NCBI GenBank assembly: GCA_030144965.1
Contig: JAMPUU010000026.1
Location: 248,001 to 312,000, forward strand
DNA: 64,000 nt
Source: Nitrospira sp. BO4
GTDB lineage: Bacteria > Nitrospirota > Nitrospiria > Nitrospirales > Nitrospiraceae
Reading direction: 5' to 3'
The notes below the pieces were generated by a model. The model did no database searches and was not told the DNA's origin. It saw nothing but the letters and a program-made list of their open reading frames with translations. The first letter of the stretch is position 1. Each line of letters opens with the position of its first letter. Positions 28,394-36,526 of this stretch are shown here, one piece after another. The position numbers and the translations under genes were made by a program.

Positions 28394-29482
28394 CTAGACA
28401 TCGGATATTGCGACGACGTCGTTGTTCGGAGAGGAGTTTTGGGTGACGAGCTGATCCTCTTGCTTGAGCGCTAAGAGCTGATACAGAGCCAGATAATTAT
28501 CGGTCATGCGCTCGACAGTAAACCGCTTCTCAAAAGCTGCCCGGCATTGGTGTCGATCGAGAGTCGATACGCGCGTAATGGCTTTCCCCATCTCGCTCAG
28601 CGTATCGCATACATAGCCGGTGTATCCATCATCCACGATTTCCAACGCGGTTCCCCGCCGACAGGCAAGCACAGGTGTGCCGCAAGCGAGTGCTTCGATG
28701 ATGACCAAGCCGAAGGGCTCCGGTCCCTCGTACGGGCAGGTCAACGCAAAGGCCTCACCAAGAAAATCATTCTTCTCTTCGTCCGTGATTTCGCCGACGT
28801 ACTCCACGAGTGGATGTTCCAACAGAGGCGCGATGTGCTGAAAGTAATCGCGATCTGCCGGATCTACCCTAGCCGCGATGCGAATCGGCATATCGGCTCG
28901 TTTGGCCAATTGAATGGCTTGCTCCAGTCCACTCTCAGGCGAGATGCGGCCCAAGAAGGCGAGGTACGTGCCGGGCCCGGCATGCATGGAATACAGATCT
29001 CGAGGCAGTCCGTGATGGATGGTAGCCTGCCAATTGCCCAACGGCATCGCATGCCGTTGGGCATCCGATACTGAAACCAGCGGGAGTTCGCAGAACTGTT
29101 GAAATGCCGGAACCAGTTCCGGCAGGTCAAGCCGACCGTACAATGTCGTCAGCACCGGTGTAGGGCACCGGCGCGTGAGCGGAAAACCCAGGAACTCGAT
29201 ATGTGAGTGGATCAGGTCAAAACTTCCCGCGTGGGTCCCGAATACACGCTCTAAGAGAAGAGAAACCACCGCATCAGGAAACAATAAGCGATTGGCCCGC
29301 AAAGATGATGGGCAGATGGCATGCAAGGTGGCTGATGTCGATGAATCACCGGCGGCAAACAGTGTCACCTCATGACCGCGTCGAACGAGCTCTTCAGTCA
29401 AATACGATACGACACGTTCTGTGCCTCCGTATCGCCGGGGAGGAATGCTTTCCCACAATGGGGCCACTTGCGCGATCTTCAT
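28394..29482 (-). CDS. Glycosyltransferase family 4
   Basis: A 362-residue GT-B fold enzyme. The N-terminus KIAQVAPLWESIPPRRYGGTERVV is typical of a GT4 subgroup, and the C-terminal donor site has GPEPFGLVIIEALACGTPVLA with the E-x7-E pattern, followed by TALEIVDDGYTGY. It transfers a sugar from an activated donor to an unknown acceptor. No signal peptide. It converges on ligD with a 47-bp gap. Homologues with this N-terminus often lie among trehalose and stress genes, which fits this window but does not define the product. Confidence 0.88.
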   Translation of the reverse strand: MKIAQVAPLWESIPPRRYGGTERVVSYLTEELVRRGHEVTLFAAGDSSTSATLHAICPSSLRANRLLFPDAVVSLLLERVFGTHAGSFDLIHSHIEFLGFPLTRRCPTPVLTTLYGRLDLPELVPAFQQFCELPLVSVSDAQRHAMPLGNWQATIHHGLPRDLYSMHAGPGTYLAFLGRISPESGLEQAIQLAKRADMPIRIAARVDPADRDYFQHIAPLLEHPLVEYVGEITDEEKNDFLGEAFALTCPYEGPEPFGLVIIEALACGTPVLACRRGTALEIVDDGYTGYVCDTLSEMGKAITRVSTLDRHQCRAAFEKRFTVERMTDNYLALYQLLALKQEDQLVTQNSSPNNDVVAISDV

Positions 29483-29638
29483 ATCAGATTTTCCCTTTCT
29501 AAAGACGAGTATGTTCGGAAGAACTGTCGGTGTGAATGACTCCGTCGACTTGTGTGCACGGAAGAGCGCCGGTGTCTAGGGGACGAACATTCTCGATGCA
29601 TGCTGAAACTTTATGCGTGAAGCCAGTTAAAGATTATA

Positions 29639-29654
29639 CGAGGGAACTCCCTAG
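29639..29654 (-). promoter_or_regulatory. CTAG-N8-CTAG element, variant site
   Basis: On the minus strand CTAGGGAGTTCCCTCG, then T: one mismatch from the CTAG-N8-CTAG form. It points toward the glycosyltransferase start at 29482, about 155 bp away. Confidence 0.45.
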
Positions 29655-29740
29655 CTCGAGTGGGACACAGGGGTTCAACGCGAGTCTGTCTGTGCACGAG
29701 CTGTTATTCTCCGCTTGGGCGGACATCCGCATCGGATGTC

Positions 29741-30199
29741 TCACGGTCCTGTCCTGCCTGCCGCAGATTTGTCTTCCGCTGATGGATGCGCAAAAGCTGC
29801 TTCGATTTGAACCTGCCCGGATCGCGAGACCTCTGCGTTTGTCGATGTCGAATATATTCTGACGATGTAGGGAATCGTTGCGTGATCTCCAAAGCACAGG
29901 CTGGCGCTTTGATCGGGTTTCAGTGTTGTGTCAACGCCGCCGGTAAAATACCCCTCAAAATTATTCCGGCATAACAACTGATCCGATATCCGGTCCAAGA
30001 AGGTTATCCGAACCGATGCCGTGCGCTTGTTGGTCCACCGGATTTCGTCTCCGACCACGCCCTGCACATACGTAGCGGCCGATTGTGTGTCTTCAATGTA
30101 GATGTCCTTGACGTCGCCGCTGCGCGTCATGGTGGGTAGAGTCTGACATGCTGCGATCGCCAGCACGAACGTCGCCGCTGCGCCGATGTATCGTTTCAT
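29741..30199 (-). CDS. Small lipoprotein with cupredoxin-like pattern (paralogue of 1716-2168)
   Basis: A 152-residue predicted lipoprotein (lipobox IAAC, Cys18). The mature part runs MTRSGDVKDIYIED, VVGDEIRWTNKRTASVRITF, then SASLCFGDHATIPYIVRIY. The same blocks occur in the gene at 1716, with a similar length and a Ser/Arg-Ser-Gly motif near each end (TRSG and SRSGQVQIE here; TRTGSIHD and IRTGSIQVG there). Beta-sandwich structure is likely; a copper site is not complete. GAAGG precedes the start. An exact CTAG element lies about 95 bp upstream. Confidence 0.72.
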   Translation of the reverse strand: MKRYIGAAATFVLAIAACQTLPTMTRSGDVKDIYIEDTQSAATYVQGVVGDEIRWTNKRTASVRITFLDRISDQLLCRNNFEGYFTGGVDTTLKPDQSASLCFGDHATIPYIVRIYSTSTNAEVSRSGQVQIEAAFAHPSAEDKSAAGRTGP

Positions 30200-30291
30200 T
30201 CAGGCCCTTCTTTCTTTTACCCTGCTTTATCATGACCTAACGAGCGAGGGGAGATAACTCGTACTTATCCGAGGCGCGACAACGATCTTAG

Positions 30292-30307
30292 CTAGGTTGT
30301 CTCCTAG
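30292..30307 (-). promoter_or_regulatory. CTAG-N8-CTAG element, exact site
   Basis: CTAGG-N6-CCTAG, a perfect inverted repeat. It lies 93 bp upstream of the lipoprotein start at 30199 (minus) and 125 bp upstream of the DUF2934 gene (plus), so it could serve either or both. Confidence 0.65.
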
Positions 30308-30431
30308 TTCTGAACAGTTCGAGCATTGAGCTAGGGTGCATGAAATGGAGGGCGAAAACCCAAGCAGATCAAATGCCCTGAGGGCAGAACTGGGCGGTCA
30401 ACCATTACCTTAATGGGGGCGCATAGAGATC

Positions 30432-30758
30432 ATGGCACGCACTCGATCGACCAAGCAGACGATCCAGAAACCGTTGGCACCCAAAGAGCCGACGCCAGAC
30501 AATCCTCCGCGAGAGTCTGAAAGGGCGGACTCTATCACCGGGGGAACTGCGAAACGGGATGGGCCGTCATTGCGCGGCTCAACGAACGCACGACAGACAA
30601 TGTCTACCGCTGAGGAAGAATCCAGCTACAGCGAAGATATGTCGACGCACCGCCGCATCGCGGTAAGGGCTTTTATTCTGTACCTGGAAAGCGGATGCAG
30701 GCACGGCAACGACTTGGAACATTGGTTTGAGGCAGAACGCGAAGTCAAGATGCAGTGA
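30432..30758 (+). CDS. Small DUF2934 protein
   Basis: A 108-residue protein. The first 70 residues are polar, basic and probably disordered. The last 35 form the DUF2934 helix pair (RRIAVRAFILYLESGCRHG, then DLEHWFEAEREV), which is widespread in stress-related gene sets and of unknown function. No signal peptide; cytosolic. It lies 46 bp before the YtxH gene on the same strand, probably one transcript. Confidence 0.75.
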   Translation: MARTRSTKQTIQKPLAPKEPTPDNPPRESERADSITGGTAKRDGPSLRGSTNARQTMSTAEEESSYSEDMSTHRRIAVRAFILYLESGCRHGNDLEHWFEAEREVKMQ

Positions 30759-30804
30759 ACGTGAGATAAACACAAGATTTTATTCATCAGAGGAGGACTC
30801 GACC

Positions 30805-31146
30805 ATGAACAGCAGGAATTATTACGATGAAGAAATGGGCGAAGCGACCGGGTGGTCGGCCTTCATGGCCGGAGCCTTGATTGGGGCCGGTGTCGCGCTG
30901 TTATTCGCCCCGCAGACGGGGACCGAACTCCGCGGCATGCTTCGCGGCTATGCCGACCGCACGAAAGACGATATACTCGAGCGCGGCCAGGAAGCCTGGG
31001 ATACGGCGGTGGAGCGAGGTAAGGAGTATTACGACAAAGGCCAGGAGGCTGTCCATGAAGCCGGGCGTTCGGCGAAGGAATTCGCCAAACAGGCTCAGGA
31101 TTCGATGACGGAAACGGCGAAGGAAGCTGCACGATCTCGCGGTTGA
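30805..31146 (+). CDS. YtxH-domain stress protein
   Basis: A 113-residue protein. A single hydrophobic helix (ATGWSAFMAGALIGAGVALL) is followed directly by FAPQTGTELRG, the defining YtxH motif, and then a long charged amphipathic helix (about 45-110). YtxH proteins are general-stress proteins attached to the inner membrane. The start at 30805 has AGGAGG eight bases upstream, which rules out the longer frame. Neighbours are DUF2934 and the DUF5752-treT pair. Confidence 0.85.
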   Translation: MNSRNYYDEEMGEATGWSAFMAGALIGAGVALLFAPQTGTELRGMLRGYADRTKDDILERGQEAWDTAVERGKEYYDKGQEAVHEAGRSAKEFAKQAQDSMTETAKEAARSRG

Positions 31147-31237
31147 TCGACTCCTAGAGAGGCGCAGTGTATTCACATGAGCGAGGATCGACGATGCGAA
31201 TCGTAGAGAAGGGAATGTTAACGAACGGGGAGCCGGC

Positions 31238-31942
31238 GTGCTGAACGTCATGATGCCGGAATACCATCGCGCCGTACGTCCGTTTCAGTTCGTCAGCTGT
31301 ATGGAATTGCGCGAAGTCTTGGGGAAACGCGCGACGGATGTGGGACGTCTGTTGGAGCTGATGGAAGAAGTTCCATCCGATGCCATTTATTATCATACGC
31401 ACAGTTTTTACCTGCGCCATGCGTATGTCCAAACGCTGTACCCCAACGACTTCGCCACGTGGGCGGCCCTGTACGCCCATGATCGCGTCCTCGGTGAGCG
31501 TCTGGGTGTGCTGGATCCTTTCGCGTATCTTTCTCTTGAAGCTCTACGCCAGGACATTGTCACCGTTCTCGATGACCATTTGAGCTCTCACCCTACGGTT
31601 TCTCGCGCGATGAGTGCGGAACCGTTCGACTTCATACGGTCCCACGTGATTGAAGCGCCATTGGACCGCCATGCGTGGACGCTTTTGGAGTTTCGTCACG
31701 CCGTGCATGAGGTCGAAGCCGGCGCGCTCTATTTCCATCTCTGCGAGGCGCGTATGCGCAAGACACCAGGTTTTGACGATTTTTCTCATTGGCTGTCTGC
31801 GGAAGACGGTTTGAACATGCCGGAGTTGGCGGCTCACATCCAACGCGTGGTGCGCTTGGGCCTTAATCTGGAAGGTATGAGAGCTCGGATTGTCGCCTTA
31901 TGCGACGCCGAGTTGATGAGGACGCATGGCGGAACTGCTTGA
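31238..31942 (+). CDS. DUF5752 family protein, partner of TreT
   Basis: A 234-residue protein, mainly helical, with a conserved N-terminal FQFVSCMELREVLGKRA and YYHTHSFYLRHAY segment, matching DUF5752. Its reading frame overlaps the start of treT by 17 bases, so the two are translationally coupled. The start is taken as GTG 31238 (GGGGAG six bases upstream); ATG 31250 is an alternative. The family has no proven reaction. Overlap with a trehalose synthase gene suggests a role in regulating or assisting it. Confidence 0.78.
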   Translation: MLNVMMPEYHRAVRPFQFVSCMELREVLGKRATDVGRLLELMEEVPSDAIYYHTHSFYLRHAYVQTLYPNDFATWAALYAHDRVLGERLGVLDPFAYLSLEALRQDIVTVLDDHLSSHPTVSRAMSAEPFDFIRSHVIEAPLDRHAWTLLEFRHAVHEVEAGALYFHLCEARMRKTPGFDDFSHWLSAEDGLNMPELAAHIQRVVRLGLNLEGMRARIVALCDAELMRTHGGTA

Positions 31943-33134
31943 ACAATATCGGGCGGTCACGCCGCCCGGTACGGTGGAATTTCTTCGTCAGCTGGGTCGG
32001 CGGTTGGAAGGGAGACGGATGCTCCATATCAATTCCACCCGCTACGGCGGGGGAGTGGCTGAAATGCTGCATCGGCTGCTGCCCCTATTCGAGGAATTGG
32101 GAATTCGGACGCGCTGGGAAGTGATGACCGGCTCGGACGTCTTTTATCACACGACGAAGAGTTTCCATAACGCCTTGCAAGGAACGTCGCAGCACATCAC
32201 CAAAGCCATGTTCGAGGCGTATCTCGAGATCAATCGCGAGCACGCCAAGCATCTGAACTTCGATGCCGACTTCGCCATGATCCATGATCCCCAGCCGGCG
32301 GCGCTCATCGGCTCACGTCCGAAGGGCGCGCGATGGTTATGGCGGTGCCACATCGATGTGTCCACTCCCCAGCCGACGGTGTGGCAGTTTTTGCGCCCGT
32401 TCGTGTCGCAGTACGATGCGGCTATTGTGTCGCTTCCGAAGTTTGCTCGTCGCTTGCCGGTGCCGCAATTCGTCGTGTACCCGTCCATCGATCCATTCAG
32501 CGACAAAAACCGTGAGCTCGCGCCTGAAGAAATCTCATCGATATTGGAGAAGCTCGGAGTGCCGACCGATAAGCCGATCTTGCTGCAAGTATCCCGGTTC
32601 GATCGGTTTAAAGACCCACTTGGAGTAGTTGCCGCCTACCGTATCGTCAAGCAGAGTCACGATTGCCGGCTGGTGCTGGCAGGCGGCACGGCGACCGACG
32701 ATCCCGAAGGTGCGGCCGTTCTGGCCGAGGTGCAGGAGGCGGTGGGTATAGACCCCGATGTCCAACTCCTGTTGCTGCCACCCACGGCCAACCTGGAAAT
32801 CAATGCCCTGCAGCGGGCGGCGACCATCATCATTCAGAAATCAGTGCGCGAAGGGTTTGGCCTGACGGTGACCGAGGCCATGTGGAAAGGCAAGCCCGTC
32901 ATCGGAGGCGATACCGGAGGCATCACTGTGCAATTGATACACGGCTACACCGGCTACACCGTCAATTCTCCGGCCGGTACGGCATTCTATATCAAACGTT
33001 TGCTCAATGAGCCGGAGCGGATGGAAGCGATCGGTCGCCAAGCAAAAGAATTTGCGCGCAATCGTTTCCTGGTCACACGGCATGTGCAGGATTACTTGGG
33101 CATAATGATTCACTTGGCCCGAGGTACCGCATAG
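31926..33134 (+). CDS. treT: Trehalose synthase, glycosyltransferring (GT4)
   Basis: Forms trehalose from an NDP-glucose and glucose. The 402-residue GT-B enzyme has the TreT-type N-terminus MLHINSTRYGGGVAEML, an HDPQPAAL segment and the donor-site motif REGFGLTVTEAMWKGKPVIGG. Length is right for TreT (about 400-410). The start overlaps DUF5752. With treY/treZ in the same window, the cell has two routes to trehalose: from glycogen, and from free glucose plus NDP-glucose, the latter possibly supplied by the glgC product. Confidence 0.88.
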   Translation: MAELLEQYRAVTPPGTVEFLRQLGRRLEGRRMLHINSTRYGGGVAEMLHRLLPLFEELGIRTRWEVMTGSDVFYHTTKSFHNALQGTSQHITKAMFEAYLEINREHAKHLNFDADFAMIHDPQPAALIGSRPKGARWLWRCHIDVSTPQPTVWQFLRPFVSQYDAAIVSLPKFARRLPVPQFVVYPSIDPFSDKNRELAPEEISSILEKLGVPTDKPILLQVSRFDRFKDPLGVVAAYRIVKQSHDCRLVLAGGTATDDPEGAAVLAEVQEAVGIDPDVQLLLLPPTANLEINALQRAATIIIQKSVREGFGLTVTEAMWKGKPVIGGDTGGITVQLIHGYTGYTVNSPAGTAFYIKRLLNEPERMEAIGRQAKEFARNRFLVTRHVQDYLGIMIHLARGTA

Positions 33135-33220
33135 AGTCTATCTTATGGCATCGATACAACTCTACCTCTCAAACGCGCTGCGCAGAATATTCGCTGAAGC
33201 TCAGCACTGAGCAGGCCTGG

Positions 33221-33244
33221 TGACTCATCCATTAGGTTGAGTCA
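33221..33244. terminator. Inverted repeat between convergent treT and sodB
   Basis: Seven-base arms TGACTCA (33221-33227) and TGAGTCA (33238-33244), loop of ten. The repeat overlaps the sodB stop. No strong T-tract on either side, so it is a weak candidate for a bidirectional terminator. Confidence 0.35.
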
Positions 33245-33886
33245 TTGTGAAACGGGCGTCGGCACATGGGCGCGATTCAACCGCTGCTCCACCGTCTTCC
33301 AATTGATATTGGAGAAGAATGCCTCGATATATGAGGGGCGCTCAGCCGGTTTGTAGTCTAATAGAAAGGCATGCTCCCAGACGTCCATGACCAAGACCGG
33401 AACGAAACCGGCGATATGGCCTGTCTCGTGGAGGGTAATCCAGTGGTTGGAGAGCCTGCCATTATGCGGATTCAAATAACATATGGCCCAGCCGACTCCG
33501 CGTATCTTCCCGACACTCACAAAGTCGAGTTTCCACGCGTCATACGTTCCGAAGCTCTCTTCCGTCGCCTCTCTAAAGGGTGAATGCGCACCGGGGTCGG
33601 GCGATCCCTGGATCGTGAGATTGTCGAAGTAGTATTCGTGCAGCACCATGCCGTTGTATTCGAAGCCGCATTGACGCTTGAGTTCCGAATACGCCGGCAT
33701 TCCCTCCTGATCCGCCCTGCCGCTCTCAAGGATGTCTCGTATTTGGGCGGTCAACGTATTGGTTTCTTTGACATAGCCTTCGTAGAGATGGACGTGTGCA
33801 TCGAGGGTACGATCTGAAATACCGTGGAGACCATGAAGGTCATAGGGTCGTGGTTCATAGATCCGGTCCGGCAGTGGTGCATACAT
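33242..33886 (-). CDS. Superoxide dismutase, Fe/Mn family (divergent subgroup)
   Basis: Converts superoxide to oxygen and peroxide. The 214-residue protein has the metal ligands His31 (DAHVHLYEGYV), His83 (VLHEYYF), Asp168 and His172 (VMDVWEHAFLLDY). The first helix has one residue fewer than E. coli SodB between the ligand His and the YV pair, and HYGKHHQTYV is replaced by HVHLYEGYV. It therefore belongs to a subgroup that departs from the classical enzymes. No signal peptide. The start has GGAG eight bases upstream. Metal choice (Fe or Mn) cannot be read with certainty. Confidence 0.88.
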   Translation of the reverse strand: MYAPLPDRIYEPRPYDLHGLHGISDRTLDAHVHLYEGYVKETNTLTAQIRDILESGRADQEGMPAYSELKRQCGFEYNGMVLHEYYFDNLTIQGSPDPGAHSPFREATEESFGTYDAWKLDFVSVGKIRGVGWAICYLNPHNGRLSNHWITLHETGHIAGFVPVLVMDVWEHAFLLDYKPAERPSYIEAFFSNINWKTVEQRLNRAHVPTPVSQ

Positions 33887-34057
33887 GGGGAAGCTCCATC
33901 AATAAGATTGATATTGGTATAGACATCCACGTTGCTGCGAAGCGTCTGATATCAAGGAGGCGCATTAACACCCTTGCCATCCCGTGACGAAGAATGATTC
34001 GTCCCATCTGAATTGATACTCATATCATGGTGTCATCGAAGCCCTCCAATCATGATG

Positions 34058-34414
34058 CTACTGAGAACCATGGCCAGACGATGATGGCGGATGCGATGGT
34101 TTCGGAGTTGGAACGGGAGGCTGGGGAACCGGAATCGGCCCTGAGGGTTTCGGAGTCGGGTCGGTCGGCCCCGGGCTTGGATCCGTCGGTGGAGTCGGCA
34201 TTGGGCCGGACGGCTTCGGATCCGGATTTGCCTGTTCGGCGTTAAGATCGGTCGATACAGCGATCTGGAACGGAGCCATGGCTGGTGCATCCGTCGGTAA
34301 GGCACTCACAACGATGGCCAGCACTACGATAACGAAGAAGAAATCCCATATCCAATGGAGTGAGAAGGCCGAGGTTTCAATACCTTTCCGCTCTTCGTGA
34401 CAATATGTCATCAT
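34058..34414 (-). CDS. Membrane-anchored proline-rich protein
   Basis: A 118-residue protein with one transmembrane segment (about 22-40, WDFFFVIVVLAIVVSAL) and a tail rich in Pro-Lys/Asp/Thr-Pro units (DPKPSGPMPTPP, DPTPKPSGPIPVP). The ATG overlaps the stop of the upstream Cys-rich gene (ATGA), arguing for a real, coupled gene. The tail is likely extended into the periplasm, perhaps through peptidoglycan as in TonB-like proteins; no TonB domain is present. Function unknown. Confidence 0.6.
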   Translation of the reverse strand: MMTYCHEERKGIETSAFSLHWIWDFFFVIVVLAIVVSALPTDAPAMAPFQIAVSTDLNAEQANPDPKPSGPMPTPPTDPSPGPTDPTPKPSGPIPVPQPPVPTPKPSHPPSSSGHGSQ

Positions 34415-34782
34415 GTCGTGTGGACCCCACTTCCTACCATCTCACGGCAGCTCTCCGCACACCGCCGGCACGCCTCCGCGCAAGGACCGCACAATGGATG
34501 ATCGGGCGCATGACGTTCGCATACCTCCGCGCATTGATCGCAGATTTCCGCGCAGAGACGACAAAGAGACTGAGTTTGCAGAGACGATCGACTCATCCAT
34601 TGGGCGGACAGGATACAGATACTTGCGCAATCGCGGCAAAGCCGGATGCAGCGTGTCATTAAGTCATCGTGGCTCTGATGAGTCATGCCGATCATGTCGT
34701 CCGCGCATCTCTCGCACATTTGGGCGCACGAGAAGCAGGCATTGATACAGTCTTGTTGGTCTGATACGGGCTGGTTTTGCAT
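34411..34782 (-). CDS. Cys-rich four-helix-bundle copper-binding protein (DUF326/Csp-like)
   Basis: A 123-residue cytosolic protein with 19 cysteines in CxxxC and CxxC spacing along four helices (Cys12/16/19/23/26, 45/49/52/56, 74/77/81/84/88, 98/101/105/108/112). This is the pattern of DUF326 and of copper storage protein Csp3, whose bundle core binds many Cu(I) ions through thiolates. No export signal. AAGGAG lies nine bases before the start. It is coupled to the proline-rich gene downstream. Copper binding is inferred from the family. Confidence 0.85.
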   Translation of the reverse strand: MQNQPVSDQQDCINACFSCAQMCERCADDMIGMTHQSHDDLMTRCIRLCRDCASICILSAQWMSRSSLQTQSLCRLCAEICDQCAEVCERHAPDHPLCGPCAEACRRCAESCREMVGSGVHTT

Positions 34783-34886
34783 ATCATCGTCTCCTTGCTT
34801 GAAGGATCAACGCATTCGCTTCCGTTTCGATCGAATGCGACCACCTCGTACTTATGAATCTACGCCGATTCCTCACCGTCCCTGTA

Positions 34887-34902
34887 CTCGGATAGTCCCT
34901 AG
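34887..34902 (-). promoter_or_regulatory. CTAG-N8-CTAG element, variant site
   Basis: On the minus strand CTAGGGACTATCCGAG, then T: one mismatch from CTAG-N8-CTAG. It lies 105 bp upstream of the Cys-rich copper-protein gene and points to it. Confidence 0.45.
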
Positions 34903-34932
34903 AGAGATCAGCCAGCGGTCACTATCATGACC

Positions 34933-36114
34933 CTAGGCCTCGCGCACCCATCGAAGCCACCGCGGTCTGACAAATTCATCGACCACGATCTTGAGACATG
35001 CCGCGACGGGAATCGCAAAGATCAGTCCAAACAGTCCGCCGACGGCGCCCCCCATGAAGACGACGATCAGAATGGTCGCGGCGCTCATGTCGGTGGAATG
35101 ACGTTGCAACCAGGGAGTCAGGACCCAGCCTTCGAGAAATTGCACAATCAGGTAGGCCACGCTCGGCCATAACACGATCGTCATCCAATCGGTCGTGGCC
35201 CATTGGCCGGTAGTGAGGGCATCGGCATATTTGAGTGCCACCGCCACCGGCCATCCGATGGCGGAAAGATAGGGGACGAGGGACGCCAAGCCTGTGACAA
35301 TGCCGAGAAGGAACCAATAGGGGACCCCGGCAAACGACCAGCCTCCCGCATACAACACACCGGTGATCACCGCGATGAGGAGCCGCTCAAAAAAGAAGCC
35401 TCGCACGACCGTATCCATTCGACGCAAGACGTGCAGCGTGTGCGGTCGATGCGAGACGGGGACGAGGCGAACGATGGTCCGGCTCATGCTTTCGAAATTC
35501 CATGCAAAAAAGAAAAAGTAGACTGGAATCAAGATCGCATAAAGCGCGACATTGGCAGTGATCCCTAGCAGCTGCCCCAGGAGGCCAAATGCCTGACCGG
35601 TTCCTGAGAGAAGCGGTTGGATCGTCGCTAGGGGATCATCGTGCAGACGACCGAGAAAGTCTCCTAGACTGATCGACCAGCTGCCGAACATGGTCTCATA
35701 GCGCTGTGAGAAGTTCCTGGCATAGACGGGGATTTTCTGTATCAACGTCTCGGCTTGCTCCACCAAAAGCGGAATGAGCCAAAGACCAATGCCGACCCCG
35801 GCAAGAGCCAGGAACAGCATCAGTATTCCCACCGTGACGGGACGCGGAGTCTTCCAGCGTGTGAATGCGTAGTCCACAAACGGATTGACCAAATAGGCCA
35901 ATAGAAGCGCGACAAACACGGGTAAAAAGACCTGGTGTAGTGCGAAGAGAAACCAGAGCAAGCCGACCATTGCGCCGAGGATAAAAAGGTCGCGAATCGG
36001 GCGGATTTCCCATAGGTGCCTGTCGATGCCGGCCTTGTGCGGAGTGGATTCGGTCGGTGGTGGAGTGGGTACCGGGGGAGTCCGGGGTACCGGTGCGGGA
36101 TGAAGAGAACTCAT
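34933..36114 (-). CDS. AI-2E/PerM family permease
   Basis: A 393-residue inner-membrane protein of the TqsA/PerM/YdiK family with about seven to eight transmembrane segments and the large soluble loop between the third and fourth (EQAETLIQKIPVYARN and on). The C-terminal part shows GVPYWFLLGIVTGLASLVPYLSAIGWP, typical of the family. Members export small molecules or sodium; the AI-2 name is historical and the substrate here is unknown. The first 30 residues are proline-rich. Its ATG overlaps the stop of a small Cys-rich frame upstream. Confidence 0.88.
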   Translation of the reverse strand: MSSLHPAPVPRTPPVPTPPPTESTPHKAGIDRHLWEIRPIRDLFILGAMVGLLWFLFALHQVFLPVFVALLLAYLVNPFVDYAFTRWKTPRPVTVGILMLFLALAGVGIGLWLIPLLVEQAETLIQKIPVYARNFSQRYETMFGSWSISLGDFLGRLHDDPLATIQPLLSGTGQAFGLLGQLLGITANVALYAILIPVYFFFFAWNFESMSRTIVRLVPVSHRPHTLHVLRRMDTVVRGFFFERLLIAVITGVLYAGGWSFAGVPYWFLLGIVTGLASLVPYLSAIGWPVAVALKYADALTTGQWATTDWMTIVLWPSVAYLIVQFLEGWVLTPWLQRHSTDMSAATILIVVFMGGAVGGLFGLIFAIPVAACLKIVVDEFVRPRWLRWVREA

Positions 36115-36329
36115 GGAGTCAATGCGTCTCCGGCTTCTGCGAAGGTAATTTGATTCATCACATTCACTCCACTCCTATCCTTACGGCTCCTTGGTCTGCA
36201 AGCACAGTGCCCGCATATCTGCAGGAACATATCGCCGTGACGAAGTTCACAGTCCTTTTCCGAGGATGAGTTGTCTTGGATCAGACATCTTGTCCGGCAG
36301 CACTGCATATCTTGTGTCGAGTCGCTCAT
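36111..36329 (-). CDS. Possible small Cys-rich protein, coupled to the AI-2E permease
   Basis: A 72-residue frame starting MSDSTQDMQCCRTRC and containing CGHCAC, seven cysteines in all, which could bind a metal. Its stop overlaps the ATG of the permease in the form ATGA, a usual sign of coupling. A clear ribosome site is lacking and the C-terminal third looks random, so it may not be translated. No family recognised. Confidence 0.35.
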   Translation of the reverse strand: MSDSTQDMQCCRTRCLIQDNSSSEKDCELRHGDMFLQICGHCACRPRSRKDRSGVNVMNQITFAEAGDALTP

Positions 36330-36526
36330 GCACACGTAGAATATCAACAACAAGCAGGTGATACACCCGAGCCGCTGAGGTCGGAAGGGACGCGCTAGGT
36401 GAGAACGGGTCTGTGTTTTGCAGACCAAACAAAGTGGAGCGGTGGTGAATGATCGTCGGCACTTCTGCCCGACGGCGCCCCGTTTATGAAGGTGATCAAC
36501 CGAGCAGTAAACTGTAAAGGTGATGT

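Noticed and set aside
35561-35581. A CCCTAG word inside the AI-2E permease gene, and CCTAGG near 58282 inside the kinase gene
   Set aside because: Both lie in coding sequence and lack the second CTAG at the right distance, so I do not count them as elements.
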